Shown here: piece after piece, positions 1-8,034 of the stretch
How the letters are laid out: each line of letters starts with the position of its first letter
Numbering within the stretch: the stretch's first letter is position 1
NCBI GenBank assembly: GCA_040774885.1
Contig: JAXGTO010000003.1
Span: 1-64,000, forward strand
Length of the DNA: 64,000 nucleotides
From: JAXGTO01 sp040774885
GTDB lineage: Bacteria > Actinomycetota > Coriobacteriia > Coriobacteriales > Eggerthellaceae
Direction: 5' to 3'
The notes under the pieces: model-generated
The model's database searches: none
What the model was told of the DNA's origin: nothing
The model's input: the letters and a program-made list of their open reading frames with translations, nothing else
Made by a program: the position numbers and the translations under genes

Positions 1-179
1 ATCGACTCGTCCACCCACGCCGCCGCCCGCGGGTTCTTCACCGTGTCCGGCTCGCGCTACTACGGCACCTGGGGCGCGGGCTACGTCCTGCGCGGCACCA
101 TGCAGTGCTCCGCCTACTCCGCGGTGCTGCTGGCAGACAACGACGGGAAGCTCGCCTCCGGCACCGGCTGGCTGGTGAC
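1..179 (+). repeat. Intragenic repeat copy A (partner 433-611)
   Basis: Bases 1-179 and 433-611 match at about 97% (six mismatches counted by hand), a spacing of 432 bases or 144 codons. The match stops sharply after both copies. This level of DNA identity within a repeat protein suggests recent duplication or gene conversion. Confidence 0.85.
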
Positions 180-1254
180 GGGCGCCTACGACGGCGGCAA
201 CCTCCAGCGCTACTGGCTGCAGACGCTCGACGGCCCGTACTCCGGCGCCGCCACGGGCCTCCTCAAGACGGGGTCGGCGTGGGCCTACGGGATCTACGGC
301 AAGGGCTGGGTGGCGCGCGGCAAGTACCGCTCCGGCGCCGGCTACACCTATTTGGCAAACAACGACGGCAGGCTCGAGAACCCCGGCTGGGTCGTCACGC
401 CCGCCTACGACGGGGGCTGGCAGCGCTACTGGATCGACTCCTCCACCCACGCCGCCGCCCGCGGGTTCTTCACCGTGTCCGGCTCGCGCTACTACGGCAC
501 CTGGGGCGCCGGCTACGTCCTGCGCGGCAACATGCAGTGCTCCGCCTACTCCGCGGTGCTTCTGGCCGACAACGACGGGAAGCTGGCCTCCGGCACCGGC
601 TGGCTGGTGACCGCGAAGTACACCGGCAACCTGCAGCGCTACTGGCTGACGACGCTCACCGGCCCGTACTCCGGCGCGCAGACCGGCTTCTTCGAAGTGT
701 CGGGATCGAAATATTACGGCACCTACTCGAAGGGCTACGTGCTTCGCAATTCATTTACCGACCGAATCGTTTCCGGGCGCGTGTACCATGCCGACAACGA
801 TGGCAAGTGCACGGATTTTTGCGCAACGTGCTCCACTGACAGTTCGGTTAATGCCAAGGTCGCTTCTGTGCTTTATGGCATCGGCACCTCTGGAGATGCC
901 TTGCGTCGGGCTTTCGACAAGGTATCGACTTACAATTACATTCAAATGGATCTTTATCCCACGGGGGATTGGGCTCCGGCATATGCCGCTCAGATGATCG
1001 ACAACAACGGCGGGAATTGCTACCGTTTCGCTGCTTTGTTCTGCTGTTTGGCAAGAAGTTTGGGGTACAGCGCCAACGCGATAAGTGGGTGGGTGCCAGG
1101 GTATGGGGCTCCTGAGGCAGCACATGGTTGGTGCGAGGTCTACATGAACGGTCAAACGCTCATCTGCGATCCGGATATGAACAGGTTCTATCCTTCCCGA
1201 AATTGGTATCTGGTTACCTATGCCAATGCGCCGACGGAATATCATATCCTCTGA
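1..1254 (+). CDS. Surface repeat protein with C-terminal transglutaminase-like domain (5' partial)
   Basis: The reading frame is open from base 1, so the start lies upstream; 417 residues are visible. Residues 1 to about 245 are aromatic/glycine repeats built around YGTW.KGYVLR, ADNDGKL and QRYWL blocks, similar in style to the wall- or glycan-binding repeats of Gram-positive surface proteins. Residues about 265-417 look like a transglutaminase core: Cys340 in GGNCYRF, His375 in AHGW and Asp390 in CDPDM give the Cys-His-Asp order of that fold, which serves as a protease or crosslinking enzyme in bacteria. The likely place of action is the cell surface (inference; the signal peptide would be outside the window). 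The repeat part is far richer in GC than the catalytic part, so the gene looks assembled from two sources. Substrate unknown. Confidence 0.75.
   Translation: MDSSTHAAARGFFTVSGSRYYGTWGAGYVLRGTMQCSAYSAVLLADNDGKLASGTGWLVTGAYDGGNLQRYWLQTLDGPYSGAATGLLKTGSAWAYGIYGKGWVARGKYRSGAGYTYLANNDGRLENPGWVVTPAYDGGWQRYWIDSSTHAAARGFFTVSGSRYYGTWGAGYVLRGNMQCSAYSAVLLADNDGKLASGTGWLVTAKYTGNLQRYWLTTLTGPYSGAQTGFFEVSGSKYYGTYSKGYVLRNSFTDRIVSGRVYHADNDGKCTDFCATCSTDSSVNAKVASVLYGIGTSGDALRRAFDKVSTYNYIQMDLYPTGDWAPAYAAQMIDNNGGNCYRFAALFCCLARSLGYSANAISGWVPGYGAPEAAHGWCEVYMNGQTLICDPDMNRFYPSRNWYLVTYANAPTEYHIL
433..611 (+). repeat. Intragenic repeat copy B (partner 1-179)
   Basis: Second copy of the near-identical 179-base segment inside the surface protein gene; see copy A. 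The intervening bases encode a more diverged version of the same protein motif. Confidence 0.85.
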
Positions 1255-1287
1255 TTTTAGCTATCGTACTTTGTAATTCGCACGGTC

Positions 1288-1315
1288 ATGGCGCGCCTCG
1301 GTCGGGGCGCGCCAT
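1288..1315 (+). repeat. Perfect 10-bp inverted repeat (terminator-like, no T run)
   Basis: ATGGCGCGCC and GGCGCGCCAT flank an 8-base loop, 33 bases after the surface-protein stop. The stem is very stable but no T tract follows it, so it may be an intrinsic terminator variant, a transcript-end stabiliser or a protein site. Confidence 0.5.
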
Positions 1316-1320
1316 TGCGC

Positions 1321-1329
1321 TGGTATACT
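1321..1329 (+). promoter_or_regulatory. Extended -10 promoter of the glycan cluster
   Basis: TGGTATACT fits TG-N-TATAAT with one mismatch. It ends 7 bases before the ATG at 1337, so the predicted transcript would begin at or next to the start codon (leaderless). No convincing -35 is seen. Confidence 0.5.
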
Positions 1330-1336
1330 ATCGCCC

Positions 1337-2587
1337 ATGCCGAATTCAAATGACAATCTGCGCCATACCCCCGGGCAACGTCGCCGCATCGCCGTGGTCA
1401 CCATGGGCGTCAAGTTGGGTGACGAGACGCGGGGCTACACGCGCTTTCGCAAGATAGCCGAAATGCTCTGTGCAGCGGGGTTTCAAGTCGACCTGATAAC
1501 CAGTGCGTTTCAGCATTGGGAAAAGGCGCAGCGCGATACAGCGAAGGCCTGCTATTCGGACTTGCCGTACCGCATCGTGTTCATCAATGAGCCCGGCTAC
1601 AAGAAGAACCTCGATCTTTCCCGCATTCACAGCCATAAGGTAGCTGCCAAAAACCTGCGTGAGCACTTCGGTGCCAACCGCTATGACTTGGTATACGCGG
1701 AAATCCCTCCCAACGATGTGGCGCTTGCGTGTGCCGAATGCGCTAACGACCAAGGAATCCCCTTCATCGTCGACGTGAATGACTTGTGGCCCGAAGCCAT
1801 GCGCATGGCCGTAGACATCCCCGTCGTCAGCGATATCGCCTTCTACCCGTTTGCGCGTGATGCCCGCAAGGTATATCGCTTGGCCGATGCCGTGGTTGGA
1901 ACTTCCGATGAGTATGCTGCCCGGCCAGATGCGGATCGCGACACGCCCGCTCCCCAAATTACCGTTTACGTGGGAAACGATCTTTCCGAGTTCGATGGGG
2001 GAGCGAAGCGGTGCACCTCTTCGATAGGCAAACCTGCCGGTCAAGTGTGGGTCATGTACGCGGGCACATTGGGTGCCAGCTATGACCTTCGCACGCTTAT
2101 CGCCGCAGCGACGAAACTTAAAGGACGCCTGCCGCAGCTGCGCGTCAAGATACTCGGCGATGGTCCCGATCGCGCTGACCTTGAAGCGCTTGCCCGCAAG
2201 GAAGATGCGCCCGTCGATTTCTTGGGTTATCAAGACTATGAACATATGGCTGCATATCTGGTTGCGGGTGACATCACCGTCAACTCGCTCGTTTCCACCG
2301 CTGCGCAATCCATCGTTACCAAGATCGGCGATTATCTTGCCAGCGCCCATCCTCTTATCAATACCGGCAGTTCCCCTGAATTCCGCCATAAGGTCGAAAC
2401 GGATGGTTTCGGCGTCAACGTGCCTGCCGAAGACGCTGATGCGCTTGCGTCGGCAATCGAGCGGCTGGTGACTGATTCCAGCCAGCGCAAAATCATGGGA
2501 ACTCGTGCCCGGGCCATTGCGGAAAATGAGTTCGATCAATCGCATTCCTATCAGAAAATCGTACACTTGGTGCAAACGACCATTTGA
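1337..2587 (+). CDS. GT4-family glycosyltransferase
   Basis: A 416-residue protein with two Rossmann-like halves. The N-terminal half starts with a RRIAVVTMG strand, and the C-terminal half has VWVMYAGTLGASYDL and RVKILGDGPDR, followed by the donor-binding region, as in GT4 retaining glycosyltransferases (GT-B fold). It probably transfers a sugar from a nucleotide donor to a growing lipid-linked glycan on the cytoplasmic face. The donor sugar cannot be read from sequence. No Shine-Dalgarno sequence precedes the ATG, which agrees with the leaderless promoter call. It is the first gene of a four-gene unit with an aminotransferase, an initiating transferase and UDP-galactopyranose mutase; the next ATG touches its stop. 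Confidence 0.85.
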   Translation: MPNSNDNLRHTPGQRRRIAVVTMGVKLGDETRGYTRFRKIAEMLCAAGFQVDLITSAFQHWEKAQRDTAKACYSDLPYRIVFINEPGYKKNLDLSRIHSHKVAAKNLREHFGANRYDLVYAEIPPNDVALACAECANDQGIPFIVDVNDLWPEAMRMAVDIPVVSDIAFYPFARDARKVYRLADAVVGTSDEYAARPDADRDTPAPQITVYVGNDLSEFDGGAKRCTSSIGKPAGQVWVMYAGTLGASYDLRTLIAAATKLKGRLPQLRVKILGDGPDRADLEALARKEDAPVDFLGYQDYEHMAAYLVAGDITVNSLVSTAAQSIVTKIGDYLASAHPLINTGSSPEFRHKVETDGFGVNVPAEDADALASAIERLVTDSSQRKIMGTRARAIAENEFDQSHSYQKIVHLVQTTI

Positions 2588-3906
2588 TGCGCGCTTTGCA
2601 TCGCAGTTTCGCAACCGAAGCCGAAAGCAGTGACTCCATGACCTCAGCCTCCGATATTTCCAATCCGCAGCGGACCATCCCGTTTTCTCCTCCTGATATC
2701 ACGCAGGCGGAAATAGACGAGGTATGCGATGCGCTGCGCAGCGGATGGATTACCACCGGCCCCAAGACCAAGCGCTTCGAAGGTGAACTGCGTGCATTCA
2801 CCGGTTCTGCCGGTTTCGCCTGCTTTTCTGCCGCGACCACAGCGCTTGAAACCGCTTTGCGCATTCTGGGCATCGGTCCTGGCGACGAGGTCATCACCAG
2901 CGCCTACACCTACACGGCTTCGGCTTCTCCCATCGTGCATGTAGGCGCTACTCCTGTGTTGTGCGATGTTGCCCCGGGTACGTTCGAAATGGATTTCGAC
3001 GCTCTGCCCATGTTGATCACCGACAAAACCAAGGCCATCATCCCCGTTGATCTGGGCGGACGCATGGTCGATTACGACAAGTTGTTCTCCGTGCTCGATT
3101 CCTGCGCAGGCAAGTGGCATCCTTCCAACGATGTGCAGTCTGCATTCGACCGTTGCATCGTAGTGGCCGATGCCGCCCATTCGTTGGGGGCCAGCAGCCG
3201 CAAGCGGCCCAGCGGAAGCGTGGCCGACTTCAGCACCTTCAGCTTCCATGCGGTCAAAAATCTCACCACGGCCGAAGGCGGCGGTCTGGCATGGCGTGCC
3301 GGTCTGCTCGATGATGATGAGATCTATCGCCAGGCCATGCTCTGGTCGCTTCATGGCCAGAACAAAGACGCCCTTGCCAAGACCAAGGCCGGCGCATGGG
3401 AATACGACATTGCGTTTCCCGGCTACAAGTGCAACATGACCGACATCCAAGCTGCCATCGGTTTGGCGCAATTGGAACGCTATCCGCAGCTGCTGAAACG
3501 CCGAATGGCGCTTATCGCGCGGTACAAAGCGGGTTTGATCGACGCTGGCGCCCATGATGGCGGAAGCCCCGAAGCCCCTGTGAGCATGATGCGCCATTTC
3601 GATGGCGAGGGGATGTCCTCGGGGCACCTGATGATCACCCAGGTGCGTGGAGCCTCGCGTGCCCAGTGCAATCGCATCATCGAGTTGATGGCAGAACAAG
3701 GCATTGCCACCAATGTGCATTACAAGCCGTTGCCATTGTTGACGGCGTATCGAAACCTCGGGTTCGATCCCGCGGATTTCCCTCACGCGCTTTCCCAGTT
3801 CGAAAACGAGATCACGTTGCCGCTCCATACGCTGCTCAGCGATGACGATGTCGATTTCATCTGCCAGTCGTATCTTGCAAGCATTCGCCAGGTGCTGGGG
3901 AAATAG
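2587..3906 (+). CDS. DegT/DnrJ/EryC1/StrS aminotransferase
   Basis: A PLP-dependent sugar aminotransferase of 439 residues. IPFSPPDITQAEIDEV near residue 22, the SGWITTGPKT segment, and FSTFSFHAVKNLTTAEGG carrying the PLP-binding lysine are standard for the DegT family. It would make an amino sugar nucleotide from a keto-sugar nucleotide. The ATG at 2587 overlaps the previous stop (TGATG); an alternative ATG at 2638 would remove 17 residues that the family does not usually have, so the true start is uncertain. The HNYKPLP-like NVHYKPLPLL near the C-terminus fits sugar aminotransferases. The exact keto-sugar is unknown. This is distinct from the WecE-like enzyme at 30091-31227. Confidence 0.85.
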   Translation: MRALHRSFATEAESSDSMTSASDISNPQRTIPFSPPDITQAEIDEVCDALRSGWITTGPKTKRFEGELRAFTGSAGFACFSAATTALETALRILGIGPGDEVITSAYTYTASASPIVHVGATPVLCDVAPGTFEMDFDALPMLITDKTKAIIPVDLGGRMVDYDKLFSVLDSCAGKWHPSNDVQSAFDRCIVVADAAHSLGASSRKRPSGSVADFSTFSFHAVKNLTTAEGGGLAWRAGLLDDDEIYRQAMLWSLHGQNKDALAKTKAGAWEYDIAFPGYKCNMTDIQAAIGLAQLERYPQLLKRRMALIARYKAGLIDAGAHDGGSPEAPVSMMRHFDGEGMSSGHLMITQVRGASRAQCNRIIELMAEQGIATNVHYKPLPLLTAYRNLGFDPADFPHALSQFENEITLPLHTLLSDDDVDFICQSYLASIRQVLGK

Positions 3907-3916
3907 GGCGCCGAAT

Positions 3917-4582
3917 ATGTACGTTCATTTCTTCAAACGCGTCCTCGACATTCTTTTCGGCATCATAGCCTTGCCGTTTCTGGCGGTCTTCATCGTTGTA
4001 TTCGGGTGTGCTATCTGGGTTGAAGATCATGGTCCCATCTTCTACAATGCCCCGCGCATCGGAAAAGACGGCCGCGAATTCACCATGTACAAGTTCAGAA
4101 GCATGAAGGTTAATGCTCCCGATTTGGTTATGGCTGATGGAAGCACCTACAATGGTGCCGACGACCCTCGTATGACGCGCGTCGGTTCGTTCATGCGCAA
4201 AACCAGCATCGACGAGTTCCCCCAGTTCCTCAATGTGCTGGGTGGCACGATGAGTTTGGTGGGGCCGCGTCCTGACTTGGAGCGCGAAACGGAGCTCTAC
4301 ACCGGCAATGAGCGAGAGAAACTCCTGGTGAAGCCAGGCATCACAGGCTACGCTGCCACCTATGGGGGGCGCAATGCCTCGCAATGGCATGATCGTCTGG
4401 CTCTCGACGTATACTATGTGCACCACATCAGCTTCTCTTTGGACGTCAAGGTGTTCTTCAAGACGTTCAGCACCATATTCAGTCAAGAAGGCGTCTATAT
4501 CGAAAACGATGATGGCTCCGCGGCCGTTGCCGATTCCGATGCGCAGACGCCTTCTGAAGAAGATCCGAAAGGAACAGCATGA
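3917..4582 (+). CDS. Initiating sugar-phosphate transferase (bacterial sugar transferase, PglC/WcaJ C-terminal type)
   Basis: A 221-residue protein with one N-terminal hydrophobic re-entrant segment (residues 5-35, FFKRVLDILFGIIALPF) and the catalytic region with YKFRSM, KTSIDEFPQFLNVL and MSLVGPRP. The Asp-Glu pair in SIDEF corresponds to the phospho-acceptor dyad of PglC-like monotopic phosphoglycosyl transferases. It starts glycan synthesis by moving a sugar-1-phosphate onto undecaprenyl phosphate. I chose the ATG at 3917 because homologues begin at the FFKR segment; an in-frame start at 3842 would lie inside the aminotransferase. Its stop overlaps the glf start by 4 bases. Confidence 0.9.
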   Translation: MYVHFFKRVLDILFGIIALPFLAVFIVVFGCAIWVEDHGPIFYNAPRIGKDGREFTMYKFRSMKVNAPDLVMADGSTYNGADDPRMTRVGSFMRKTSIDEFPQFLNVLGGTMSLVGPRPDLERETELYTGNEREKLLVKPGITGYAATYGGRNASQWHDRLALDVYYVHHISFSLDVKVFFKTFSTIFSQEGVYIENDDGSAAVADSDAQTPSEEDPKGTA

Positions 4583-5694
4583 GCAAGCGTTATGACTATC
4601 TGATCGTCGGCGCCGGCATCTCGGCTGCCGTATTCGCCGATTTTGCCCGCAAAGCGGGGAAGACCTGCCTGGTCATCGATCGTCGCCCGCATATAGCAGG
4701 CAACGTGTTCTGCAAAGAGGTCGAGGGCATCAACGTGCATCAGTACGGGGCCCATATCTTCCATACGTCGATCCGACGTGTTTGGGACTATGTCAATCGA
4801 TTCGCCGAATTCAACAACTATGTCAATTCTCCTGTTGCCGTATACGAAGACGAGCTGTACAACCTGCCGTTCAACATGAACACCTTTTCGAAGATGTGGG
4901 GCATTCGCACGCCTGATGAAGCTCGCGCCAAGATCGACGAGCAGATCGCAGCTGAGAATATCGGCGAACCGGCCAACCTGGAAGAACAGGCCCTCAGTCT
5001 GGTGGGGCGCGATGTATATGAAAAGCTCATCAAGGGCTATACCGAAAAGCAATGGGGTCGCGACTGCACGGATCTTCCCGCCAGCATCATCAAGCGCCTG
5101 CCGTGCCGTTTCATCTACGACAACAATTACTTCAACGACCGCTGGCAGGGCATCCCCATGGGCGGCTACACCAAGATGGTCGAAGCCATGTTCGGCGATA
5201 CTCCCATTAAGCTGAACTGCGAATATACTGATTTCATCGCAGAGAACCCCGATGTGGCCGATCGCACGCTGTACTGTGGGCCCATCGATGAGTTCTACGA
5301 TTACAAGCTGGGCACCTTGGAATACCGCAGCCTGCGTTTTGAGAGCGAAACGCTCGATTGCGCCAACTGGCAGGGCAACGCCGTGGTCAACTATACCGAG
5401 CGTACCGTGCCTTTCACACGCATCATCGAGCACAAGCATTTCGAATACGGCACGCAGCCCAAGACGGTTATCACGCGAGAATATCCTTCCGATTGGAAGC
5501 CGGGCGATGAGCCGTACTATCCGATCAACGATGCCCGCAACACCGAGTTATACGGCAAGTACGTCGATTTGGCGGCTGCAGAAGGCAGCATCGTGTTCGC
5601 TGGCAGGCTGGGCGGATACAAGTACTACGACATGGATAAGGCCATCGACGCCGCATTCGATTTGGTCGAAACCGAGTTGGGCGTGTCCGTTTAA
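4579..5694 (+). CDS. glf: UDP-galactopyranose mutase
   Basis: A 371-residue flavoprotein that interconverts UDP-galactopyranose and UDP-galactofuranose. YLIVGAGISAAVFADFAR at the N-terminus is the FAD Rossmann motif; QYGAHIFHTS, YTEKQWG and the C-terminal FAGRLGGYKYYDMD are hallmark Glf segments. Length is normal for the bacterial enzyme. As the last gene of the cluster, translationally coupled to the initiating transferase, it implies that the glycan contains galactofuranose (inference). Confidence 0.95.
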   Translation: MSKRYDYLIVGAGISAAVFADFARKAGKTCLVIDRRPHIAGNVFCKEVEGINVHQYGAHIFHTSIRRVWDYVNRFAEFNNYVNSPVAVYEDELYNLPFNMNTFSKMWGIRTPDEARAKIDEQIAAENIGEPANLEEQALSLVGRDVYEKLIKGYTEKQWGRDCTDLPASIIKRLPCRFIYDNNYFNDRWQGIPMGGYTKMVEAMFGDTPIKLNCEYTDFIAENPDVADRTLYCGPIDEFYDYKLGTLEYRSLRFESETLDCANWQGNAVVNYTERTVPFTRIIEHKHFEYGTQPKTVITREYPSDWKPGDEPYYPINDARNTELYGKYVDLAAAEGSIVFAGRLGGYKYYDMDKAIDAAFDLVETELGVSV

Positions 5695-5736
5695 CCCGAC
5701 CAGATAAAAGGTTGCGCAACGTCCCTGTCCACTTGC

Positions 5737-5745
5737 TGCTATTAT
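5737..5745 (+). promoter_or_regulatory. Extended -10 element upstream of the GH3 gene
   Basis: TGCTATTAT matches TG-N-TANNNT and lies 40 bases before the ATG at 5786. No -35 at the proper distance. Confidence 0.4.
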
Positions 5746-5785
5746 CGCATTGTGTGATTTTGCGGGAAGGGGACAGGGGCTCATC

Positions 5786-7066
5786 ATGCATGACGCCGAT
5801 ATTTCGCGCAGGGCCATGCTGCGTCTTGCCATGGCCTGCACGGTTGCGGGTACGGCCGCTCTGGCGCTGGGATGCGCCGAAGGCGGCCAGCAGGCCGCCG
5901 ACGATTCCGGGCAAGCAGGCACTGCCGGTCAGTCCGACGGCGCATCCGAGGCGGTGGATTCTGCTGCCTCGCCAGCTTCGGCCTCTGCTCCGACAAAGGA
6001 TCTCGTGCAGTCAGCACTTGATTCCCTGACGCTTCAGCAGAAGGTCGCCCAGATGTTCTTCGTTCGCCCCGAATCGCTCGTGACCGACGTGGACACCGTG
6101 ATCCAGGCAGGTGATGCCACCTTCGCCGGCATGCAACAGATCCCCGTAGGTGGAATTTTGCTGTTTGCCAAAAACATCATCGATCCCGATCAGACCAGGG
6201 CTCTTTTATCCGGTTATGGCAATTATTCCCAGCAACTATGCGGCTTGCCGCCGTTTCTGGGCGTTGATGAAGAAGGCGGAACCGTTCTGCGGGTTGCAGA
6301 CAATGATGCGTTCGGCGTGTCAGACGTGGGGGATATGTGCGACATAGGTGCAACAGACGACCCTTCCGCAGCCCAACAAGTGGGCGATTATCTTGCATCG
6401 TATCTGGTGCCCTTGGGCTTCAATGTTGATTTCGCCCCCGATGCCGATGTATATGACGCTTCGTACAACAGCATCATGCAATATCGTTCATTCGGAAGCG
6501 ACCCGCGGATGGTTTCCCAAATGGTGTGCGCCGAGATGGTGGGACTTGAACAAGGCGGTTTGCTGTGCGGCCCCAAGCATTTTCCCGGCCATGGTGCTGT
6601 CGATGGGGACAGCCACGAGGGCGAGGTGGTCTGCAACAAGACGCTCGAGCAACTGCAGTCTGTCGATCTGATTCCCTTCCAAGCGGCTATAGATGCCGAT
6701 GCGCCATTCGTTATGGTGGGTCATATCAATTGTCCTCAGGTGTCGGACGACGGATTGCCCGCAAGCCTTTCGCCTACCTTGGTAAGCGGCTTGCTGCGCC
6801 AGCAGATGGCCTATAAGGGCATCATCATCACCGATTCCATGGGCATGGGCGCGGTCGACGGCGTGTATGGCTCCGCTGAAGCAGCGGTGCTGGCCATCGA
6901 AGCCGGAATCGATGTTCTTTTGACAACGCCCGATTTGCCTTCGGCCTATCAAGGCGTGCTGCAGGCTATCGATGCAGGTCGCATCGATGAATCGCGCATC
7001 GACGAATCGGTGCGGCGCATCCTGGATGCCAAGATCAATCGGCTTTCCCAAGCTGCTGGAAACTAG
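5786..7066 (+). CDS. Glycoside hydrolase family 3 lipoprotein (beta-N-acetylhexosaminidase/NagZ-like)
   Basis: A 426-residue exported enzyme. The N-terminus has SRRAMLRLA followed by a hydrophobic stretch and LALGC, so it looks like a Tat-type signal with a lipobox. A low-complexity Ala/Ser/Asp/Gln linker follows to about residue 70. The catalytic part has LLFAKNI, LGVDEEGG and GPKHFPGHG...DSH, the KH(F)PGH and downstream Asp-Ser-His that supply the His-Asp acid/base of NagZ-type GH3. It probably removes N-acetylglucosamine units from peptidoglycan fragments or other glycans outside the membrane. The ATG at 5786 follows a purine-rich GGGAAGGGGACAGGGG; an earlier GTG at 5750 would put the signal peptide too far in. 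Confidence 0.85.
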   Translation: MHDADISRRAMLRLAMACTVAGTAALALGCAEGGQQAADDSGQAGTAGQSDGASEAVDSAASPASASAPTKDLVQSALDSLTLQQKVAQMFFVRPESLVTDVDTVIQAGDATFAGMQQIPVGGILLFAKNIIDPDQTRALLSGYGNYSQQLCGLPPFLGVDEEGGTVLRVADNDAFGVSDVGDMCDIGATDDPSAAQQVGDYLASYLVPLGFNVDFAPDADVYDASYNSIMQYRSFGSDPRMVSQMVCAEMVGLEQGGLLCGPKHFPGHGAVDGDSHEGEVVCNKTLEQLQSVDLIPFQAAIDADAPFVMVGHINCPQVSDDGLPASLSPTLVSGLLRQQMAYKGIIITDSMGMGAVDGVYGSAEAAVLAIEAGIDVLLTTPDLPSAYQGVLQAIDAGRIDESRIDESVRRILDAKINRLSQAAGN

Positions 7067-7107
7067 GGCGCGCTCGTCAGGCTGCTGCGACGCTTGCGGA
7101 TTTCTCC

Positions 7108-7136
7108 TTGTCAGTATGCGTCCGTTGGGCTAAAAT
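7108..7136 (+). promoter_or_regulatory. Sigma70-type promoter of metNIQ
   Basis: TTGTCA (7108-7113), a 17-base spacer and TAAAAT (7131-7136). It would give a leader of about 140 bases before metN. I looked for T-box and SAM-riboswitch signatures in that leader and found none I could recognise. Confidence 0.65.
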
Positions 7137-7284
7137 CTGCCTCTATGATTATCGAATCCGTACAGAACATGATGTGCATGCCCAAGCCTGGGTCTGTCGG
7201 CGTGCGCGCCTTGGCCCGGGCATAGCTTTCGGGCGGCCTTGCGCCGCATCCTGTTTTGTCCATCTGTACGAGGTAGAGTTCTCC

Positions 7285-8034
7285 ATGATACAAATCAAAC
7301 ATCTGTCGAAAACATTCGGCGTCGGCGATGCGGCGCATCATGCCTTGCATGATGTCAGCCTCACCATCGATGATGGCGATATCTTCGGCATCATCGGCGA
7401 ATCGGGCGCGGGCAAATCGACGCTCGTGCGTTGCATCAACCTGTTGGAGCGCCCGACGTCGGGTGAGCTCATCATCGATGGACGCGATGTCACTGCGTTG
7501 GCGGGACGCGAGCTTCTTGCGTTGCGCCAGGGCATCGGCATGATCTTCCAGAATTTCAGTTTGTTCCAGCAGCGCACGGTGCGCGACAACGTCACCTTTC
7601 CGCTCGAACTGTTGAAAACCGACAAGGCGCAGGCGCGCCGCCGCGCCGCCGAACTGCTTGAGCTGGTGGGCTTGGCCGACAAGGCCGACAGCTATCCCAG
7701 CCAACTTTCCGGCGGTCAACAGCAGCGTGTGGCCATAGCGCGTGCCTTGGCGAACAGCCCCAAGATCATGCTATGCGACGAAGCCACCAGCGCACTCGAC
7801 ACCATGACCACGCATCAGATCCTCGATTTGCTGCGCGATATCAACAAGTCGTTGGGCGTCACCATCGTGCTGATCACCCATTCGCTGGCCGTTGCCGATC
7901 AAATCTGCAACAAGATCGCCGTCATCGACGGCGGGCAAGTGGTGGAGCAGGGCGACACCGCTGCGGTGTTCGCCAATCCCCAGGCCGACATGACCCGAGC
8001 TCTTTTGGGCATGGAAGGGCAGGTGAGGGGCTGA
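7285..8034 (+). CDS. metN: Methionine ABC transporter ATP-binding protein
   Basis: A 249-residue ATPase that powers methionine import. Walker A is GESGAGKST (about residue 38), the Q-loop is GMIFQNFSL, the signature is LSGGQQQR, Walker B is IMLCDEATSALD and the switch His is in ITHSL. The protein stops about 20 residues after the ABC core, so the C-terminal NIL/ACT-like domain that mediates methionine trans-inhibition in E. coli MetN is absent. The start ATG follows an AGGTAGAG ribosome site; the frame is open further upstream but that part lacks family similarity. It overlaps metI by 3 bases. Confidence 0.92.
   Translation: MIQIKHLSKTFGVGDAAHHALHDVSLTIDDGDIFGIIGESGAGKSTLVRCINLLERPTSGELIIDGRDVTALAGRELLALRQGIGMIFQNFSLFQQRTVRDNVTFPLELLKTDKAQARRRAAELLELVGLADKADSYPSQLSGGQQQRVAIARALANSPKIMLCDEATSALDTMTTHQILDLLRDINKSLGVTIVLITHSLAVADQICNKIAVIDGGQVVEQGDTAAVFANPQADMTRALLGMEGQVRG

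Noticed and set aside
7143..7284. Possible T-box or SAM riboswitch before metN
   Set aside because: I looked for the T-box AGGGTGGNACCGCG element and SAM-I conserved stems and saw neither. The leader is kept only as unexplained.
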